The position numbers were made by a program, and so were the translations under genes. The notes under the pieces are model-generated. The model made no database searches and had not been told where the DNA came from. It was given only the letters and a program-made list of their open reading frames with translations. 64,000 nt of DNA, from assembly GCF_040546815.1 (NCBI RefSeq), contig NZ_JBEPOO010000001.1, forward strand, positions 2,852,001 to 2,916,000. The letters run 5' to 3'. This stretch comes from Devosia sp. 2618 (GTDB taxonomy: Bacteria > Pseudomonadota > Alphaproteobacteria > Rhizobiales > Devosiaceae). Shown here one piece after another: positions 1 to 8,922 of this stretch. Each line of letters starts with the position of its first letter. The stretch's first letter is position 1.

Positions 1-687
1 GAAATCGTCGAGCTGGCCGAAGAATTCGGCGCGCTGACCTATATCGATGAAGTGCACGCCGTTGGCATGTATGGCCCACGCGGCGGCGGCATTGCCGAGC
101 GCGATGGTTTGATGGACCGGATCGACATCATCGAAGGCACGCTGGCCAAGGGCTTTGGCACGATGGGCGGCTATATCGCTGCCAACAAGGCAATCGTTGA
201 TGCCGTGCGCTCCTATGCGCCCGAGTTTATCTTCACCACCTCCCTGCCACCAGCGCTCTGCGCCGCAGCCCGTGCCTCGATCGAGCACCTCAAGGGCAAT
301 GGTCATGAGCGCATGCTGCATCAGCGTCAGGCGCGCCTGACCAAGGCAATCCTTGCCGATGCCGGCCTGCCGGTGATGGATACCGAAACCCATATCGTGC
401 CGCTGATCGTGGGCGATGCCCGCGCCGTCAAGGCCGCCAGCGACATGCTGCTGGACAAGCACAATATCTATATCCAGCCGATCAACTATCCGACGGTCCC
501 CAAGGGCACCGAGCGCCTGCGCATCACGCCGACGCCGCTGCACACCGACGAGATGATCTTCGCGCTGCGCCATGCGCTGGTCAGCGTCTGGACCAGCCTT
601 GAGCTGCCACGCGAAGCAGCCGACGCCAAGATCACCGCCAGCAAGCTGACCTCGGGCGACCTGACCCTGCCGAGCATCGGCGGCTAG
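1..687 (+). CDS. hemA: 5-aminolevulinate synthase, C-terminal part (cut by window edge)
   Basis: The reading frame is open from base 1, so only the last ~228 residues of the gene are here. The product condenses glycine and succinyl-CoA to 5-aminolevulinate, the first step of the C4 (Shemin) route to heme, in the cytoplasm. Visible motifs are the fold-type I PLP pieces [17 protein letters not shown] and [13 protein letters not shown], whose Lys is the expected Schiff-base residue, and the C-terminal [18 protein letters not shown] block typical of ALAS. This separates it from the related KBL and BioF enzymes with fair confidence. Its stop overlaps, tail to tail, the stop of the HAD gene on the other strand. 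Confidence 0.93.
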   Translation, partial: EIVELAEEFGALTYIDEVHAVGMYGPRGGGIAERDGLMDRIDIIEGTLAKGFGTMGGYIAANKAIVDAVRSYAPEFIFTTSLPPALCAAARASIEHLKGNGHERMLHQRQARLTKAILADAGLPVMDTETHIVPLIVGDARAVKAASDMLLDKHNIYIQPINYPTVPKGTERLRITPTPLHTDEMIFALRHALVSVWTSLELPREAADAKITASKLTSGDLTLPSIGG

Positions 688-1358
688 TTGCCTGCGTCGC
701 AGAGCGGAATGATTTCGCTCAGCGCTTTTATAGTGTGTTCCGGCGGCGCAGTGCCCGCCGGCCACTCGGTCGAGCTGTGATACCACACGGCCACCAGTCC
801 GGCATTTTGCGCGCCCACCACATCCACTATCGGATTATCGCCGACAAACATCGCCTCGGCCGATGTCACGCCAAGACGGTTCAGCGCCCGGTCAAATATC
901 GCCCGATCAGGCTTGGCCACGCCCTCATCTTCTGAAACCAGCACGATATCGAGCAGTGGCCGCAGTCCCGTCGCCTCGATCTTGCCGGTCTGCAAGACTG
1001 TGCTGCCATTGGTGACAATGCCCGTCGCAATACCCCGCGCCCGCAAAGTCAGCAGCGTCTCTCGCGCCCCAGCGCTCAGCACCACAAAGCTGGGATAGAC
1101 CGCCTGATAGTCGTCAAATAGCGCCTGCGCCGAGATCCCCGTGATCCCCAGATCAGCCACCAATGCCGGATAGACCATGACCTTGGGCGTCCGCCCCGCA
1201 TCTTCGAGCGCCAGAAATCGCGCCACAAACGTCGCCCGATCCACCCCAACCAGCGCCGTCTGATGCCGATCATACTGATCACCAATAAACGCCACGATCG
1301 CCGCACCGCGCGTCAGCAGCGTCTCATCGAGGTCAAACAATACCGCCCTGATCACCAT
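684..1358 (-). CDS. HAD-superfamily hydrolase
   Basis: This is a cytoplasmic haloacid-dehalogenase-type phosphatase of about 224 residues. Motif I is [10 protein letters not shown], motif II lies around IVTNGS, the motif III Lys is in VAKPD, and motif IV is [13 protein letters not shown]. The cap region between motifs I and II is alpha-helical, as in subclass IA (phosphoglycolate phosphatase or YjjG-like). The ATG at 1358 follows an AGGGG and starts directly on the motif I strand; a GTG four codons upstream is possible. The substrate cannot be read from the sequence. It is convergent with hemA and overlaps its end by four bases. Confidence 0.85.
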   Translation of the reverse strand: MVIRAVLFDLDETLLTRGAAIVAFIGDQYDRHQTALVGVDRATFVARFLALEDAGRTPKVMVYPALVADLGITGISAQALFDDYQAVYPSFVVLSAGARETLLTLRARGIATGIVTNGSTVLQTGKIEATGLRPLLDIVLVSEDEGVAKPDRAIFDRALNRLGVTSAEAMFVGDNPIVDVVGAQNAGLVAVWYHSSTEWPAGTAPPEHTIKALSEIIPLCDAGN

Positions 1359-1468
1359 CGGCCCCTGCACTCATTTCGCGCCGAGTGGACCACGCGCCCC
1401 GCCTCCCCCACAAGACCAGGCGGGTCACCATAGCGATGCAAAGCGGCTGTACTCCGCCGCCTTAGTTC

Positions 1469-2143
1469 CTAGCTATCAAAGCCAGCGGCCAAAAATCCAA
1501 GATTGGTCGGACGCGGCAGAAATGGCAGCGTGGCGGTGACCGGAAAATCACCGCCCAGCTTCTCAAATTTTATGCCCCGCGCCCTCAAAGTGCCCTGCTC
1601 CACCAACAACAGGCCGAAATGGATGCTCGCCGCAGCGTCGGGCACGTCCAACACCACTTCCACATCGGTCCAGCCCACTGTTCCGTGCAAACTGCGATCC
1701 GGTCCGCTGCGATTGAGCATATTGTCGAAGCGCAGATATCGTCCCGAATTGGGGTCAATCCTCATCCAGATCGAAGCGGCGCCTGCATCCTCCGTCCGCA
1801 ATTGTGCCGTCAACCGCACGGCACGCCCACAATAGGCATCCGCGTCGATGGACTGCATCAGCACGCCCGTCCGATCGGCCGGTATCTCCACATTCGGAAC
1901 GGCGGCCACCAGCGCAACACCGGATTCCCTGGGATCGAGCCCGATCCGATAATGGGTCGGCGACGGATGCGACACAAACCAGCCTGCGGGCATGGCGAAC
2001 TGGGGTTGGCTGGCCGCCTGTATGCGCGCGGCCAGCATGTTCCAGTTGGCAAAGCCGAATTGGCGCGCAACAAGTTCGAGGCAATCACTGTGGCTCAGTG
2101 CAATGCCCCGTGCCGGCAGGCTGTGACGGAGTGCCTTGGCCAT
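1469..2143 (-). CDS. Glyoxalase-superfamily-associated protein with extra C-terminal domain
   Basis: The N-terminal ~45 residues (AKALRHSLPARGIALSHSDC, then LELVARQFGFANWNMLAARI) match a short helical module usually found on proteins annotated as glyoxalase superfamily in rhizobia. The following ~170 residues form a beta-rich region (FVSHPSPTHYRIGLDPRESG to the end) that looks like a carbohydrate-binding or jelly-roll-like fold, and no catalytic signature was recognised. The ATG at 2143 is preferred over an upstream TTG. Neighbouring genes give no functional hint. The function is unknown. Confidence 0.6.
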   Translation of the reverse strand: MAKALRHSLPARGIALSHSDCLELVARQFGFANWNMLAARIQAASQPQFAMPAGWFVSHPSPTHYRIGLDPRESGVALVAAVPNVEIPADRTGVLMQSIDADAYCGRAVRLTAQLRTEDAGAASIWMRIDPNSGRYLRFDNMLNRSGPDRSLHGTVGWTDVEVVLDVPDAAASIHFGLLLVEQGTLRARGIKFEKLGGDFPVTATLPFLPRPTNLGFLAAGFDS

Positions 2144-2351
2144 GGGCAAAATTTGCAGGCATCGAGGGCCCTGTCAACCACGTCGTTTGTTCGCAAGAGC
2201 AGCCATGGGCGCAAACTGCATCAATCGGCAGGATTGGGGTGGATTGCGGACAGTCTGCCTCTAGAGGTGAACTGTCATATGCAGACGTTGGTCTGGACAA
2301 TCGCAACTGTTTTGGCACAACGGGGGACCGAGGTTGCCGGGGGAACATTCA

Positions 2352-2777
2352 GTGGCGGTAATTCACGAAACGATGGCATCGTTGCGCTTCTGGGGTGATG
2401 ACCTTGATCCTCATGAGGTGACAAGGCTCATTGGAGTTGCCCCAACCAGCGCAGTATCCAAGGGGGAGCTGATAGTTGGTCGTGGGCCAAGAGTAGCGCG
2501 GTCGGGTCGGTGGAGCCTAAAGGTCAACCGTCGACAGCCAGGCGACTTAAGCGGTCAGATCGAGGAAATTCTGTTGGGTCTTACGCAAGACCTCGGTGTA
2601 TGGCGCGACCTCTCCAACAGGTTCGACGGTTGCATCTTCGTCGGTTTCTTCATGGTAGAGAGAAACGAGGGATACAACCTGTCCCCCAAGACATTGAAGC
2701 TTCTGGCGGACCGTGAGCTGTCCCTCTTGTTGGACATCTATTCGGGACAAGATGAAGTTGACGCGTTGGTCGATTGA
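2352..2777 (+). CDS. DUF4279 domain-containing protein
   Basis: This is a small soluble protein of about 141 residues. It carries the DUF4279 pattern: a beta strand ending SLRFWGDDLDPHEVTRLIG, a Gly/Arg-rich turn, SGRWSLKVNR, and a C-terminal FVGFFMVERNEGYNLSP segment. The family is found scattered in bacteria and has no established activity, although many members resemble immunity proteins. The GTG at 2352 is chosen because GGGGGA sits eight bases upstream; the in-frame TTG at 2334 has no such site. Codon use is slightly less GC-rich than in its neighbours, which may reflect later acquisition. Confidence 0.7.
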   Translation: MAVIHETMASLRFWGDDLDPHEVTRLIGVAPTSAVSKGELIVGRGPRVARSGRWSLKVNRRQPGDLSGQIEEILLGLTQDLGVWRDLSNRFDGCIFVGFFMVERNEGYNLSPKTLKLLADRELSLLLDIYSGQDEVDALVD

Positions 2778-2889
2778 ACTTCCGCTGCTCAGAGGCTGCC
2801 GATCACGGCGCTGCGGCTGAAATGGGGTCGGAAGCCGTCCTTGCGTTGCTTGCAAGGCCAGCTTCCCAATTGACCTGCCCACCTACCAA

Positions 2890-3525
2890 TCAACTCGTCA
2901 GCACGATCCGCATCAGATCGGCTGTGTTGCGCGCGCCGAGTTTTTCCATGACGCGGGCGCGGTGGACTTCGATGGTGCGGGGCGAAATGCCCAGTTCGCG
3001 GCCGGCTTCCTTGTTGGACTGGCCGTTGGTGATCAGTTGCAGCACCTCGCGCTCGCGCGGGGTGAGCTGGGAGAAACCGCGCACTTCGACAGGCCGCCGC
3101 CCGCCCTGCATGGCGCCCAGATGCACGTCGCGCCGCAAGGCATCGCGGATCACGGTCAGCAGATGTTCGGTATCGATGGGCTTGGAGATAACGTCCGACG
3201 CGCCCAGCTTCATGGCCGTCACCACCGCTTCAAGCTGCGGATAATCGGCCAGCATGAAAACCGGGGTACCGGTCCGCATCGACTTGATCCGCCGCAACAG
3301 ACCAAGGCCGCTTTCCTCGCCCACCCGCAGATTGAGCACCACGATATCGGGGCGCCGCCGCTCGAGGCTGACGATAAAATGGCCGGCCTCTAGCGAGAAA
3401 GTGGTCTGAAACCCCTCAAGGCGAAACAACACACTGAGTGCCTCGCAGGTCGCCGGATCGGCATCGACGATGTGGATCAGCCGGTCACGGTTCAGGAAGG
3501 CGTGGTAATAGACTTCATCGTTCAT
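2890..3525 (-). CDS. FixJ-type response regulator with a degenerate receiver (Asp to Asn)
   Basis: The ~211-residue protein has an N-terminal receiver (residues ~14-130) and a C-terminal LuxR/GerE helix-turn-helix (LTPREREVLQLITNGQSNKE, then HRARVMEKLGARN). The acidic pocket (VDAD) and the conserved Lys (SKPID) are present. The residue normally phosphorylated is Asn, in the strand IVVLNLRVGEESG at about residue 65; the codon reads AAT on the coding strand. It probably works without phosphorylation or as a constitutive or partner-controlled regulator. The ATG at 3525 is preceded by GAGGCAAA. The hybrid kinase at 4394 is the likely functional neighbour, with mscL between them. Confidence 0.88.
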   Translation of the reverse strand: MNDEVYYHAFLNRDRLIHIVDADPATCEALSVLFRLEGFQTTFSLEAGHFIVSLERRRPDIVVLNLRVGEESGLGLLRRIKSMRTGTPVFMLADYPQLEAVVTAMKLGASDVISKPIDTEHLLTVIRDALRRDVHLGAMQGGRRPVEVRGFSQLTPREREVLQLITNGQSNKEAGRELGISPRTIEVHRARVMEKLGARNTADLMRIVLTS

Positions 3526-3759
3526 TTTGCCTCGTGCCCCCGTTGGCAAGTTTCGATCAAATCGCGACCGCACCCCGAATGACGCCACAAGGTTTCAATG
3601 CTCTTCGAACCCGGCATCGTCGCCCCCTCGGTGAATCGCAACGGTAGTTTGCTCTAAGTGATCTATCCGTAGGAGATGGAGATTGCGTAGGATGGACTGC
3701 CTACTATCTAGGTTAATATGCCTATCTTTGATCTGTCAACAGACATTAATCCTAGTCTA

Positions 3760-3796
3760 AGGACAAAGAAAAGACCGAACGCCAGGGGCGTCCGGC
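3760..3796 (-). terminator. Intrinsic terminator of mscL
   Basis: On the minus strand CCGGACGCC and GGCGTTCGG (3787-3795 and 3775-3783) form a 9-bp stem with a three-base loop and one G-T wobble. A run TCTTTTCTTT follows. It lies just beyond the mscL stop codon, as expected for a Rho-independent terminator. Confidence 0.8.
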
Positions 3797-3810
3797 CTGA
3801 TCTTGAAGCC

Positions 3811-4239
3811 TTACTTCGCGCGCAGGGCGTCACGAATTTCGGTCAGCAGCACTTCTTCCTTGGTCGGCGCAGGCGTGGTTTCCACTGGCTCGGTGGCGGC
3901 CTGGCGCTTGAGGCGGTTGATGCCCTTGACGACCATGAACAGCACAAACGCAATGATGGTGAACTTGACCACCGCATTGATGAACAGGCCGATGTTGAGC
4001 GTCGCAATACCGGCGGCCTTGGCGGCTGCGAGGGATGGAACGGGCAAATCGCCTGGGTTCGAGAGCACGACAAACAGGTTGGAGAAGTCGATACCGCCGA
4101 TGATCAAACCGATCAGGGGCATAAAAATATCATCGACGATGGAAGAGACAATCGCCCCAAACGCAGCGCCGATGATCACGCCGATGGCGAGATCGATCAT
4201 GTTGCCTTTGATGGCAAAGTCACGGAATTCTTTGAACAT
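3811..4239 (-). CDS. mscL: Large-conductance mechanosensitive channel MscL
   Basis: MscL is an inner-membrane channel that opens under extreme membrane tension and releases osmolytes during hypo-osmotic shock. The 142-residue product has the standard layout: an amphipathic N-terminal helix ([13 protein letters not shown]), TM1 with the tightly packed pore glycines ([20 protein letters not shown]), a periplasmic loop, TM2 ([20 protein letters not shown]), and a charged C-terminal helical bundle ([15 protein letters not shown]). The ATG at 4239 has a GAGGG upstream and gives the usual family start; the longer frame adds a non-homologous leader. It is a single-gene unit with its own terminator. 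Confidence 0.96.
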   Translation of the reverse strand: MFKEFRDFAIKGNMIDLAIGVIIGAAFGAIVSSIVDDIFMPLIGLIIGGIDFSNLFVVLSNPGDLPVPSLAAAKAAGIATLNIGLFINAVVKFTIIAFVLFMVVKGINRLKRQAATEPVETTPAPTKEEVLLTEIRDALRAK

Positions 4240-4393
4240 TTTAGCCCTCTTCGGTTGCAGCCCCTTCCCGGGCATGCGGAAATAAACAATTCATTAGCCT
4301 AAATGCAAAAGCAATGGGTCTAGAGTTGGTCTTGCGCAGGTTTGTTGCGAAGCCGATAATTTGGTTCAAGACCAAGCCTAGGACCGCATTCAT

Positions 4394-6019
4394 ATGCCTG
4401 CAACCCAGACCAGCAACGATGCCAGCTTGCGGCAGGCGATGGACCACATCCCTGAAGGCATTGCGGTTTTCGATCCGGGCCTGCGGCTGGTGGCGTCCAA
4501 TCAGCGCTACAATACCCTGCTCGATTTGCCCGAAGAGCTGATCAAGATCGGCACGCCACTGTTCGATATTGCGTTGTTTTTGGGCGATCGCGGCGATTTC
4601 GGTCCGGGCGATGCGGCGCGTCTTGCCATTGAGCGGATCAATGAACTGACGGCCTCGCCGACCACAGTCACCCATCGCCTCGGCAATGCCGGCCAGACGC
4701 TGGAGTTTCACTCCAGCCGCCTGCCCAATGGCGGTCTCGTCATCAGCTTTACCGACGCCACGGCGCGGGTGCGGGCCGAAAGCGCACTGGCAGGCGTCAA
4801 TTCTTCGCTCGAAGAGCGCGTCGCCGAACGCACCGCCGCGCTGACGCGGGTCAATGCCGAGCTTGAAATGGCGCGCGCCAAGGCCGACGCGGCCAATCAT
4901 GACAAGACACGCTTTCTGGCCGCCGCCAGCCACGACTTGCTGCAGCCGCTCAATGCGGCACGGCTCTATACCTCGACATTGATCGAGCGGGCGCAATCGA
5001 CCGGGCTGGCCGATCTTGCCAATTCCATCGAAGCGTCGCTGACAGCCGTCGAAGACATCATGAGCGCCCTGCTCGATATTTCGCGTATCGACAGCGGCGC
5101 ACTGCGCCCTGCGCCAACCCCGGTTTCCGGGCGTGATCTGCTGAAGCGGCTGGAGGTCGAGTTTGGCCCGATGGCGCGCGAGCGCAATATTTCATTGCGC
5201 ATCATGGCGACCGACGCTTCGGTTCTGGTCGACCGCATGCTGGTCGGCCGTATCGTGCAAAACCTTGTGTCGAACGCCATCAAATATACCCATCCGGGCG
5301 GCCGGGTTCTGGTCGGGCTGCGCCGGCGCGGCAGCCGCATGCGGCTCGATGTGATCGATACCGGCATTGGCTTTAACCGCGACCAGCACAAGCTGCTGTT
5401 TGCCGAGTTTTCGCGCCTTGAGCGCGGCGCGCGTATGGCGCAGGGCCTGGGTCTGGGCCTTTCCATCGTGCAGCGACTGGTAGCGGCCCTCGGGCTGACA
5501 CTTGAGCTCGACAGCCACGAGGGCCACGGCTCGCGCTTTTCGGTGTTCTTGCCCGCCACCCGCACCATTCGCCCTGCGCCCGACGCGACGGCGGTGGCAC
5601 CGGAAGTCAATTTTGGCACGCTGGGCCTCAAAATCCTCTGCGTCGACAATGAGCGCGCTATCATCGAAGCGATGGAGGGCCTGTTGCGCCATTGGGGCTG
5701 CGATGTGCGCAGCGCTCTGTCGCTCAAGCAGATCGACCGCGAGCGCCTGCTCGAAGGCTGGTATCCCGATCTCGTGCTGATGGATTATCACCTCGACCAG
5801 ACCTCGGGCCTCGATGCCATCGAATGGCTGCGGCACAATGTCGGCGGCCATCTGCCGGCGGCACTGGTCACCGCCGATCGCAGTCCGGCGGTACGCGCAT
5901 TGGCCGAAGAACGCGGCATTGCCGTGGTCAACAAGCCGGTTAAACCCGCCGCCCTGCGCGCCGCCATCAGCGGCCTCGCCAATCAAAGCCGCACGCCCGC
6001 CAAACGCGTCGTCAGCTAA
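4394..6019 (+). CDS. PAS-containing hybrid sensor histidine kinase/response regulator
   Basis: This is a cytosolic 541-residue hybrid kinase with no transmembrane segment. An N-terminal PAS domain (PEGIAVFDPGLRLVASNQRY, residues ~15-125) is followed by a short coiled coil (~130-170) and a HisKA box with the phospho-His at about 180 (ASHDLLQPLNAAR). The ATPase part has the N box NLVSNAIKYT, G1 DTGIGF and G2 GLGLGLSIVQR. A C-terminal receiver carries the acceptor Asp (LVLMDYHLD, ~461), Thr (VTAD) and Lys (NKPVKP). The layout resembles NahK/ErcS-type kinases that feed a FixJ-type regulator; the FixJ-like gene at 2890 is the closest candidate partner. The signal is unknown. Confidence 0.9.
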   Translation: MPATQTSNDASLRQAMDHIPEGIAVFDPGLRLVASNQRYNTLLDLPEELIKIGTPLFDIALFLGDRGDFGPGDAARLAIERINELTASPTTVTHRLGNAGQTLEFHSSRLPNGGLVISFTDATARVRAESALAGVNSSLEERVAERTAALTRVNAELEMARAKADAANHDKTRFLAAASHDLLQPLNAARLYTSTLIERAQSTGLADLANSIEASLTAVEDIMSALLDISRIDSGALRPAPTPVSGRDLLKRLEVEFGPMARERNISLRIMATDASVLVDRMLVGRIVQNLVSNAIKYTHPGGRVLVGLRRRGSRMRLDVIDTGIGFNRDQHKLLFAEFSRLERGARMAQGLGLGLSIVQRLVAALGLTLELDSHEGHGSRFSVFLPATRTIRPAPDATAVAPEVNFGTLGLKILCVDNERAIIEAMEGLLRHWGCDVRSALSLKQIDRERLLEGWYPDLVLMDYHLDQTSGLDAIEWLRHNVGGHLPAALVTADRSPAVRALAEERGIAVVNKPVKPAALRAAISGLANQSRTPAKRVVS

Positions 6020-6024
6020 CCCTC

Positions 6025-6078
6025 TTCATCTCCCTCTGGGGGAGAGGTCGCCCTCTTGGGCGGGTGAGGGAGACTCCT
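6025..6078. repeat. GC-rich palindromic intergenic repeat (half element)
   Basis: Between the convergent kinase and MATE genes lies TCTCCCTCTGGGGGAGAGGT followed by a second short stem (CGCCCTCTTGGGCGGG) and GTGAGGGAGA. It resembles the extragenic palindrome family seen again at 12118-12272. It may act as a bidirectional terminator, but there is no T-tract. Confidence 0.5.
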
Positions 6079-7434
6079 CTAGATCGCCAGCGCGCTAAAC
6101 AGCCCAGCCTTGCGCCGCTCCAGCGCACGCCAATAGATCAGCCCGCGCGCAATGAACCAGAAATGCATCGCCGCCCAAAGGCCCCAATTGCCGAACAACG
6201 GCTGCAGCGTGAGCGCCGCAACAAGGAACACCACCAGCGAGATCACCATGCCATTGCGCATCACGGTATTGAGCGTGGTGCCGACCAGAATGCCGTCATA
6301 GACAAAGGCCGGCATGAAGGTGACGGTGCAGAGCGCGGCGATGGGCAGGTAGGTCAGCGCATAGGCCTGCACTTCGGGATTGGTGGTCATCAGCCCGATG
6401 ACGAACGGCCCCGCCAGATACCAGGCCAGCCCCAGGCTCAGCGTCAGGATCAAGCCCCAGACCATGCTCAGCCGATAGGCCTGGTCAAAGGCCGGCCGCC
6501 AGTTGGCGCCGACCGATTTGCCCGTGAGTTGTTCCGCCGCCTGCGCGATGCCGTCGAGGAAAAACGCGACCATCATCAAGAGGTTAAGCAGGATTGCATT
6601 GGCCGACAACGCTACATCGCCCATGCGCGAGCCTTGCGCGGCAAACCAGGCATAGGCGCCCATCAGCGCCATCGAGCGGATCATCAGGTCGCGGCTGAGG
6701 CCGAACATGCGCCTGAGCGCTGCGGCGTCGCGCAGCTCGCCCGGCGCGATGCGGGCGATGATGGCCCGCAGCCCGCCATAGTGGCGCAGCATGACGAAAA
6801 GCCCCGCCATGGCGGCGATGGCCTGCGCGATCACCGTGCTGGTGGCGACGCCGGTGACGCCCCAATGGAACACATAAACAAAGAGGATCGACAGCGTGAT
6901 GTTGACGCCATGCAGCAGCAATTGCAGCATCATGCCGGTCTTGGCGGCGGCGCGGCCATAGAACCAGCCCAAAAGGGCATAGTTGATCAGCGAGAATGGC
7001 GCGGCCCAGATGCGGTGCGAAAAATACTCCGCCAGCGCCGCCGATGCCCCAGCTTCAGGCGCCAGCAGCCACGTCGCCAGCCACAGCACCGGCCCGGTCA
7101 GGGCGATCATCACGATGCCAATGCCAACGCCCAGCAGCAGCGCCCGCGTCACATGCAGCAGGCCGTCGCGCGGATCACGCGCGCCAACGGCCTGGGCGGT
7201 CAGTCCCGCCGTGCCGATGCGCAGGAAATAGGCCATCGAGAAAATGATATCGAACAGCAGCGCGCCCAGCACCAGCCCGCCTAACAGCCCCGCATCGCCC
7301 AGCCGCCCGATCACGGCAATATCGATAATGCCCACCAGCGGTTCGGTGATGAAGGCCACCGAAGCCGGCAGAGCGATTTTCCAGACGTCGGCGTGACGCA
7401 CGGTGAACGGATGTTGGGGACGAAGCGTGGTCAT
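6079..7434 (-). CDS. MATE-family efflux transporter (DinF type)
   Basis: This is an inner-membrane Na+- or H+-driven multidrug or toxin exporter of ~451 residues with about twelve hydrophobic segments in two repeated halves. Family marks are KIALPASVAFITEPLVGIID near the start, the conserved RIGTAGLTAQAVGARD loop, and the second-half equivalent FFLDGIAQAAEQLTGKSVGA, which is characteristic of the DinF/NorM branch. The ATG at 7434 (MTTLRPQHPFTV) is preferred, because the longer frame reads into the adjacent intergenic repeat. It stands alone, convergent with the hybrid kinase. The substrate is not predictable. Confidence 0.9.
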   Translation of the reverse strand: MTTLRPQHPFTVRHADVWKIALPASVAFITEPLVGIIDIAVIGRLGDAGLLGGLVLGALLFDIIFSMAYFLRIGTAGLTAQAVGARDPRDGLLHVTRALLLGVGIGIVMIALTGPVLWLATWLLAPEAGASAALAEYFSHRIWAAPFSLINYALLGWFYGRAAAKTGMMLQLLLHGVNITLSILFVYVFHWGVTGVATSTVIAQAIAAMAGLFVMLRHYGGLRAIIARIAPGELRDAAALRRMFGLSRDLMIRSMALMGAYAWFAAQGSRMGDVALSANAILLNLLMMVAFFLDGIAQAAEQLTGKSVGANWRPAFDQAYRLSMVWGLILTLSLGLAWYLAGPFVIGLMTTNPEVQAYALTYLPIAALCTVTFMPAFVYDGILVGTTLNTVMRNGMVISLVVFLVAALTLQPLFGNWGLWAAMHFWFIARGLIYWRALERRKAGLFSALAI

Positions 7435-7503
7435 GGGAACGGAATCGGTGTGACGGGTAGGCTCGTCTAGCACGGATTGGTGGGGACTATGGAGGGATCG
7501 GAG

Positions 7504-7619
7504 TACCCCCACCTAGCCTCCCCCTGATAGGGGGAGGGACAAATCGCGCTTGTGACGCGATATCAGACGACCACCGGCCAAGTTCCTCCCCCTTTTCAGG
7601 GGGAGGTTAGGTGGGGGTA
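7504..7619. repeat. Long inverted-repeat intergenic element (copy A, intact)
   Basis: Outer arms TACCCCCACCTAGCCTCCCC (7504-7523) and the matching end at 7600-7619 are near-perfect inverted copies. Each arm contains a second hairpin, CCTCCCCCTGATAGGGGGAG on the left and CTCCCCCTTTTCAGGGGGAG on the right. A variable centre contains ACCACCGGCCAAGTTC. A second copy lies at 8704-8898. This structure is typical of REP/BIME-like mobile palindromes without a coding function. Confidence 0.75.
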
Positions 7620-7640
7620 TTCTTGCTTACCCAGTCACCC

Positions 7641-8312
7641 CTACCCAGCCACATCCATCGTAATCACCACATCCGCCCGGTCCTGCGACAGGTTCACCAG
7701 ATCGTAGTTGGGCATATCATTGCGTTCGATATGGGCGCGGTTGCGTTCTTCGGAGAACAGCCCTTCCTCGCCATGGCGCTTGAGCAGTCGCGCCTTGACC
7801 AGATCGCGCGCCACGTCGATGAACACGGCGTAGTCCAGCAATGGCCGCACACCGGCCCAGGGGGCTTCGGTCAGCAGCAGGTAGTTGCCCTCGACCACCA
7901 GCACGCGCACTTCGGGGGCGATGGTGAACGCATTGTCGACCACGTCTTCGATCTTGCGCGAATAGGCGGGGCCGCTGACGGCTCCTGTCGCCTGCTTGAG
8001 GTGCGCCAGGAAATTGACGAAATCGGCGCCCTCAAAGGTGTGCGGCGCGCCCTTGTAGTCGACCTGCCCCATCGCTTCGAGCTTGGCATGCCGCATGTGA
8101 AAACCGTCCATCGGCACCAGCGCGGCGCTACCGGGATGCACGGCGTTGAGCATGGTCACGATCTCGGCGGCAATGGTCGATTTGCCCGATCCCGGCCCAC
8201 CGGCAAAGCCAATGGCGATGCGATGATGCGCCTGGCTTTCCAGCTCAAGAATATGCGGAACCAGCCGCGCCACAGCCTGCTCTGGCGTCAAATTCAGATG
8301 CGTTACACTCAT
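7641..8312 (-). CDS. Uridine kinase/phosphoribulokinase-like P-loop kinase
   Basis: This 223-residue cytoplasmic kinase has a Walker A GFAGGPGSGKST at residues ~35-46, a substrate-binding segment VPMDGFHMRHA, and VLVVEGNYLLLTEAPW as the Walker B-like strand followed by a lid region with Arg and Lys residues (ARLLKRHGEEG). This is the nucleoside/nucleotide kinase family that includes YggC and rhizobial FrcK, which phosphorylates sugars or nucleosides. Its start overlaps the end of the upstream DUF6460 gene by four bases (ATGA), so the two are probably co-transcribed. The exact substrate is not visible. Confidence 0.8.
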   Translation of the reverse strand: MSVTHLNLTPEQAVARLVPHILELESQAHHRIAIGFAGGPGSGKSTIAAEIVTMLNAVHPGSAALVPMDGFHMRHAKLEAMGQVDYKGAPHTFEGADFVNFLAHLKQATGAVSGPAYSRKIEDVVDNAFTIAPEVRVLVVEGNYLLLTEAPWAGVRPLLDYAVFIDVARDLVKARLLKRHGEEGLFSEERNRAHIERNDMPNYDLVNLSQDRADVVITMDVAG

Positions 8313-8605
8313 CGGCGTGCCTTCGACAGACGGATGAGGAACCAGATCGGCACGACGAGGACGGCGCCGGTGATGATATAAACGCCGATGTCACGGAACA
8401 CGCCGAAGCCATTGCGCATTGCCTCGTGGAACATGTCGACCGCCGCGTTGACGACATCCTGAGGACTGAACCCGAAAATGGTCATGAAAAAGCCGACGAC
8501 CAGCGACAACAGTGCCAGCCGCACGACAACGCCCATCGGGCTGCCGCCCATGAAGCGCTCGAGCGCGGTCCTGCGCGTCGGCTCTGTCGGATATTGATCG
8601 CTCAT
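8309..8605 (-). CDS. DUF6460-like small membrane protein
   Basis: The ~98-residue protein has two hydrophobic segments, VVRLALLSLVVGFFMTIFGF and ITGAVLVVPIWFLIRLS. They are separated by an amphipathic stretch (SPQDVVNAAVDMFHEAMRNG) with a positively charged end. This matches a small alphaproteobacterial integral-membrane family of unknown role. The ATG at 8605 is preceded by GGAGAGGAC, a strong ribosome binding site; longer frames upstream run into the repeat at 8704-8898 and are not real. It overlaps the downstream kinase gene by four bases. Confidence 0.75.
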   Translation of the reverse strand: MSDQYPTEPTRRTALERFMGGSPMGVVVRLALLSLVVGFFMTIFGFSPQDVVNAAVDMFHEAMRNGFGVFRDIGVYIITGAVLVVPIWFLIRLSKARR

Positions 8606-8703
8606 CGGTGTCCTCTCCGGCGCCCTGTTGTCAGGCTGGCTGATCATATAGGCTCTTTTGTGATTTGCAGAAGGTGTGTGTTGCCAGTTTTCTATCGCGC
8701 GGA

Positions 8704-8898
8704 TACCCCCACCCAGCCTCCCCCTGACAGGGGGAGGAGCCGCATTGGGGCCGTTGCAATATCCAGTCACAATCACCGGCCAGATTCCTCCCCCTATCAG
8801 GGGCTTCGAGCCGGCCGCAGGCAAAATCGCTCCAGTGGAGCGATTTTAGGCGAGAAGGCCATGAGAGCTATGCTCGAATGGCCGGTTAGGTGGGGGTA
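8704..8898. repeat. Long inverted-repeat element (copy B) interrupted by an 81-bp nested palindrome
   Basis: This copy has the same outer arms and internal hairpins as the element at 7504-7619, including the shared core CACCGGCCAGATTCCTCCCC. The right arm is broken after CCCCCTATCAGGGG (8803). Bases 8804-8884 are foreign to the family; the arm then resumes with GTTAGGTGGGGGTA (8885-8898). The inserted block starts with CTTCGAGC and ends near GCTCGAATGGCCG. At its centre (8823-8847) is an 11-bp perfect stem, AAAATCGCTCC and GGAGCGATTTT. Together with its flanks it fills the gene-free stretch between the DUF6460 gene and the helicase. Confidence 0.75.
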
Positions 8899-8922
8899 CT
8901 CTTTGCCTAGGCGCAAAGCGTC

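Noticed and set aside
7504..8898. CRISPR-like array
   Set aside because: The repeats are few, long, inverted and irregularly spaced; there are no uniform spacers or cas genes.
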